A stretch of DNA of 64,000 nt from NCBI RefSeq assembly GCF_035989305.1, contig NZ_CP108514.1, forward strand, positions 5,498,501 to 5,562,500. The letters run 5' to 3'. Under the pieces are notes generated by a model that saw only the letters and a program-made list of their open reading frames with translations, was not told where the DNA came from and ran no database searches. The first letter of the stretch is position 1. Each line of letters begins with the position of its first letter. The position numbers and the translations under genes were made by a program. The stretch is from Streptomyces sp. NBC_01233 (lineage in GTDB: Bacteria; Actinomycetota; Actinomycetes; Streptomycetales; Streptomycetaceae). Below are positions 61,236-64,000 of this stretch, piece after piece.

Positions 61236-61882
61236 TGCGAATCGTCCTCGTCGGACCGCCCGGTGCGGGCAAGGGAACGCAGGCCGCGTTCCTTGCCAAG
61301 AACCTGTCGATCCCGCACATCTCCACGGGCGACCTGTTCCGGGCCAACATCAGCCAGGGCACCGAGCTGGGCAAGCAGGCGAAGGCGTACATGGACGCCG
61401 GCGACCTGGTCCCCGACGAGGTGACCATCGGCATGGCGAAGGACCGGATGGAGCAGCCGGACGCCGTGGGCGGCTTCCTGCTCGACGGTTTCCCGCGCAA
61501 CGTCTCGCAGGCCGAGGCCCTCGACGTGATGCTCCAGGCGGAGGGCATGAAGCTCGACGCCGTCCTCGACCTGGAGGTCGAGGAGGACGAGGTCGTCAAG
61601 CGGATCGCCGGTCGCCGGATCTGCCGCAACGACTCTTCGCACGTCTTCCACGTCACGTACGCCCCGCCGAAGGCCGAGGGCGTCTGCGACACCTGCGGCG
61701 GCGAGCTGTACCAGCGCGGTGACGACTCCGAGGCCACGGTCCGCAACCGGCTGGAGGTCTACCACACGCAGACCGAGCCGATCATCGACTACTACAAGGC
61801 CCAGGGCCTGCTGGTGACCATCCCGGCCCTCGGTGAGGTCGCGGACGTCACGAAGCGCGCGATGGACGCCCTCAAGAAGTAG
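61235..61882 (+). CDS. adk: Adenylate kinase
   Basis: 215 residues ([20 protein letters not shown]). It balances ATP, ADP and AMP. The P loop is GPPGAGKGT, with TGDLFRANI and [12 protein letters not shown] for AMP binding. The long lid has a metal-type set: Cys130, Asp133, Cys151 and Cys154. The first pair is Cys-x2-Asp instead of Cys-x2-Cys. It overlaps secY by 1 nt. Confidence 0.97.
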   Translation: MRIVLVGPPGAGKGTQAAFLAKNLSIPHISTGDLFRANISQGTELGKQAKAYMDAGDLVPDEVTIGMAKDRMEQPDAVGGFLLDGFPRNVSQAEALDVMLQAEGMKLDAVLDLEVEEDEVVKRIAGRRICRNDSSHVFHVTYAPPKAEGVCDTCGGELYQRGDDSEATVRNRLEVYHTQTEPIIDYYKAQGLLVTIPALGEVADVTKRAMDALKK

Positions 61883-61900
61883 TACCCCCGTAGTGCAAGA

Positions 61901-61933
61901 ACGGCCGCGGTGTCCCCAGGGCATCGCGGCCGT
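61901..61933 (+). terminator. Hairpin between adk and map
   Basis: ACGGCCGCGGTG (61901-61912) pairs with CATCGCGGCCGT (61922-61933) with one G-T pair; ACTGTTGAG follows. Partial termination is likely. Confidence 0.8.
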
Positions 61934-61974
61934 ACTGTTGAGAAGACTCGTACCGAGGCTGGAAGGCGTTTTTC

Positions 61975-62826
61975 ATGGTCCAGATCAAGACCCCCGAGCA
62001 GATCGCGAAGATGCGCGAGGCGGGGCTGGTCGTCGCCGCGATCCACGCGGCGACCCGTGAGGCGGCCGTTCCGGGCGCCACGACGCTGGATCTGGACATG
62101 GTGGCCCGCAAGGTGATCGCGGACGCCGGGGCCAAGTCGAACTTCCTCGGCTACGGCGGCTTCCCCGCGACGATCTGCACCTCGGTGAACGAGGTCGTCG
62201 TCCACGGCATCCCGGACGACAAGACGGTCCTCAAGGACGGCGACATCATCTCGATCGACGCCGGCGCCATCGTCGACGGCTGGCACGGCGACGCCGCGTA
62301 CACCGCCTTCGTGGGCACTGGGCACGCCCCTGAGCTCCTGGAGCTCTCCCGGGTGACCGAGGAGTCCATGTGGGCCGGTATCGCCGCCATGAAGCTCGGC
62401 AACCGCCTCGTGGACATCTCCAAGGCGATCGAGACGTACATCAAGCGCCAGCCGCGTCCCGCCACCGGTGACCACAGCCTCGGCAAGTTCGGGATCATCG
62501 AGGACTACGGCGGCCACGGCATCGGGTCCGAGATGCACATGGACCCCCACCTGCTGAACTACGTCTCGCGCAAGCGGGGCAAGGGCATCAAGCTGGTCCC
62601 GGGCGTCTGCCTGGCGATCGAGCCGATGGTCTCCCTGGGCACCGCCCAGACGGAGGTACTGGCGGACGACTGGACCGTCATCACCACGGACGGCACCTGG
62701 TCCTCGCACTGGGAGCACTCCATCGCCCTGACCGAAGCGGGGCCGATCGTCCTGACCAGCCCCGACTGCGGCAAGGCGAAGCTGGCGGAGTACGGGGTCA
62801 CCACGGCTCCGGACCCCCTGGGCTGA
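61975..62826 (+). CDS. map: Methionine aminopeptidase, type I
   Basis: 283 residues (MVQIKTPEQIAKMREAGLVV). It removes the first methionine from new proteins. The metal ligands are seen in IISIDAGAIVDGWHGDAAYT (two Asp), EDYGGHGIGSEMH (His), LAIEPMV (Glu) and SHWEHSIALTE (Glu). GGAAGG lies 10 nt upstream. Its last codons (GVTTAPDPLG) lie in a 201-bp unit that is repeated downstream, so the present stop codon was probably brought in by that event. Possible original codons GVATAPDPLA with TAA lie at 63196-63228. Confidence 0.95.
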   Translation: MVQIKTPEQIAKMREAGLVVAAIHAATREAAVPGATTLDLDMVARKVIADAGAKSNFLGYGGFPATICTSVNEVVVHGIPDDKTVLKDGDIISIDAGAIVDGWHGDAAYTAFVGTGHAPELLELSRVTEESMWAGIAAMKLGNRLVDISKAIETYIKRQPRPATGDHSLGKFGIIEDYGGHGIGSEMHMDPHLLNYVSRKRGKGIKLVPGVCLAIEPMVSLGTAQTEVLADDWTVITTDGTWSSHWEHSIALTEAGPIVLTSPDCGKAKLAEYGVTTAPDPLG

Positions 62827-63223
62827 CCCTGGGGCGACCCCGGGCCCGTGTTCCGCGGTCCCGGGCCGACGCAGGGGAGTGCCCTGCCGGGGCCGCGGCC
62901 GGGGTGGTCGGCGGACGGAGTCCGGCGCAGCTGCTCGAAGCATGTGAGGCGCGCCAGCGCCGAGCCCGCGAGAGCGGCAGGGGGAAGAGGGGCCGGGGTC
63001 ACCACGGCTCCGGACCCCCTGGGCTGACCCTGGGGCGACCCCGGGCCCGTGTTCCGCGGTCCCGGGCCGACGCAGGGGAGTGCCCTGCCGGGGCCGCGGC
63101 CGGGGTGGTCGGCGGACGGAGTCCGGCGCAGCTGCTCGAAGCATGTGAGGCGCGCCAGCGCCGAGCCCGCGAGAGCGGCAGGGGGAAGAGGGGCCGGGGT
63201 CGCCACGGCTCCGGACCCTCTGG
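62794..63223. repeat. Exact 201-bp tandem duplication plus a partial third copy
   Basis: Units 62794-62994 and 62995-63195 appear identical base for base when read side by side. A third, partial copy (63196-63223) differs at two positions. The first unit includes the last 33 nt of map. Within each unit, inverted repeats around CCGGGCCC/GGGCCCGG can fold. Frames on both strands here are repeats of themselves (201 is a multiple of 3) and are not taken as genes. Apart from this repeat and the infA promoter nothing was seen in 62827-63366. Confidence 0.9.
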
Positions 63224-63258
63224 CGTAATGATCTACACTCTGGGGCAAACTTTCCGGA

Positions 63259-63288
63259 TTCGTCTTTCTGGGTGCCCTGACGTAGACT
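63259..63288 (+). promoter_or_regulatory. Promoter of infA
   Basis: -35 TTCGTC (63259-63264), 18-nt spacer, -10 TAGACT (63283-63288). An upstream -10-like TACACT (63234-63239) may mark a second start. Confidence 0.6.
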
Positions 63289-63366
63289 GACTCGTCGGCT
63301 CTCGTGCACTTCCATGCCTGCATGGCGCACCGAGCCGATCAAGGTAGCCGATTCGAAGGGCGAAGC

Positions 63367-63588
63367 GTGGCCAAGAAGCAAGGTGCCATCGAAATCGAGG
63401 GCACCGTGATCGAGTCCCTCCCGAACGCGATGTTCAAGGTGGAACTGCAGAACGGTCACAAGGTCCTCGCGCACATCAGCGGCAAGATGCGCATGCACTA
63501 CATCCGCATCCTCCCGGATGACCGGGTCGTCGTGGAGCTGTCTCCGTACGACCTGACGCGTGGCCGGATCGTCTACCGATACAAGTAG
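63367..63588 (+). CDS. infA: Translation initiation factor IF-1
   Basis: 73 residues from GTG 63367 ([20 protein letters not shown]), exactly the family length. OB fold, with [20 protein letters not shown] and [15 protein letters not shown]. It blocks the A site during initiation. GAAGGG lies 7-12 nt upstream; a longer frame to 63304 is rejected. Confidence 0.97.
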   Translation: MAKKQGAIEIEGTVIESLPNAMFKVELQNGHKVLAHISGKMRMHYIRILPDDRVVVELSPYDLTRGRIVYRYK

Positions 63589-63662
63589 ATCTTGTCCTCA
63601 CTCCTGCCTGGGCGTCTTGTCCCGGTGCGGGTGGTGGCACTGACCCGGAGAACCTCACCAAC

Positions 63663-63776
63663 ATGAAGGTCAAGCCGAGCGTCAAGAAGATCTGCGACAA
63701 GTGCAAGGTGATCCGCCGTCACGGCCGGGTCATGGTCATCTGCGACAACCTGCGCCACAAGCAGCGCCAGGGCTGA
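63663..63776 (+). CDS. rpmJ: Ribosomal protein bL36
   Basis: 37 residues ([20 protein letters not shown]). Cys11, Cys14, Cys27 and His32 form the zinc site. It is the smallest ribosomal protein of the large subunit. It lies 74 nt after infA, the normal order. The gene is short and easy to miss. Confidence 0.97.
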   Translation: MKVKPSVKKICDKCKVIRRHGRVMVICDNLRHKQRQG

Positions 63777-63977
63777 CGCACGCCGACCGACCTGCCTTAA
63801 CGCAGTTCTTCGCGCGACGTAAGAAAACGTACATACGCAGAATCCGCCCAGCCCTGCAAAGTGGCCGGCGGCACCTCCGGCGGGGGCCGGGGACCCGGAC
63901 GTACCACCACCCATCAGGTGTGGTCGGCGGTCGGGGCTGATTCTGCGGAAGACCCCCGAACACACAGGAGCCATTGA
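63777..63977 (+). promoter_or_regulatory. Structured leader before rpsM
   Basis: 201 nt without a gene. GCAGAATC (63838-63845) can pair with GATTCTGC (about 63939-63946), enclosing AGCCC/GGGCT and several GC hairpins (such as ACCAC.ACC with GGTGTGGT, 63902-63923). This looks like a multibranched leader, perhaps for feedback control of the alpha operon. A ribosome site AGGAG lies before the ATG at 63978. Confidence 0.5.
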
Positions 63978-64000
63978 ATGGCACGCGTTTCCGGTGTTGA
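63978..64000 (+). CDS. rpsM: Ribosomal protein uS13, first codons only (runs off the right edge)
   Basis: ATG 63978 opens MARVSGVD, the start of S13, with ACAGGAG about 7 nt upstream. Gene order after rpmJ agrees. The rest is outside the window. Confidence 0.9.

Noticed and set aside
62559..63323. A minus-strand frame with a repeated ~67-residue peptide over the 201-bp duplication
   Set aside because: The repeat length is a multiple of three, so any frame repeats; the first part lies opposite map, and no start signal is seen.

Overview
The window is chromosomal DNA from a high-GC actinomycete, almost certainly a Streptomyces. The evidence is the GC-rich third codon positions, the frequent GTG and TTG starts, leaderless genes with TAnnnT -10 boxes, the L1/L10/RpoB/NusG/SecE sequences, and the gene order tRNA-Trp - secE - nusG - rplK - rplA - rplJ - rplL - rpoB - rpoC - rpsL - rpsG - fusA - tuf - (island) - S10 operon - spc operon - secY - adk - map - infA - rpmJ - rpsM. 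No plasmid, phage, insertion sequence or CRISPR array was seen.

Layout. 1-6.7 kb: the start of a SulP anion transporter, a YajQ-type nucleotide-binding protein, tRNA-Tyr, two divergently arranged secreted low-complexity proteins (beta-helix and glycine-rich), a DUF3574-like protein, an NAD(P)-binding reductase and an amidohydrolase. 7-15.7 kb: tRNA-Thr and tRNA-Met, zinc-type rpmG, a two-subunit hot-dog dehydratase, a TetR repressor and its MFS exporter with a matched pair of operators, murB, adenosine deaminase and aspartate aminotransferase. 15.8-29.3 kb: tRNA-Trp, secE-nusG, rplKA, a lipoprotein, rplJL with an L10-type leader, and rpoBC. 29.4-31.9 kb: a YfhO-family membrane glycosyltransferase on the minus strand. 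32.0-36.6 kb: the str operon (rpsL-rpsG-fusA-tuf). 36.8-49.6 kb: an island of cell-envelope genes lying between tuf and rpsJ. It holds the four dTDP-L-rhamnose genes, a Wzx-like flippase, two GT2 glycosyltransferases, a DUF2304 protein, an AftA-like GT-C protein, a large peptidoglycan-recognition amidase with three near-identical C-terminal modules, and a secreted hypothetical protein. 49.6-64 kb: the S10 and spc operons, then secY-adk-map-infA-rpmJ and the first codons of rpsM.

How the parts fit. Most of the window is the core machinery for transcription, translation and protein export. Tight 1-nt TGATG/TAATG overlaps couple many of the ribosomal genes, and intergenic hairpins mark operon boundaries. 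The island reads as one envelope-glycan module: rfbA-rfbC and rfbB-rfbD make dTDP-L-rhamnose, GT2 enzymes load sugars onto carrier lipid or onto a growing chain, the flippase and DUF2304 protein act at the membrane, and GT-C proteins would finish glycosylation outside. Four successive 4-nt start/stop overlaps (rfbB to the DUF2304 gene) imply a single translational unit.

The most unusual signals are non-coding. A 25-nt motif is shared (24 of 25) by the leaders of rpsL and rpsJ. A perfect 21-nt palindrome sits in the spacer and -10 start of the rpsL promoter. A perfect 14-bp palindrome lies just upstream of the rpoB -35. An exact 201-bp tandem duplication has replaced the 3' end of map and left a fossil of the probable original stop codon downstream.
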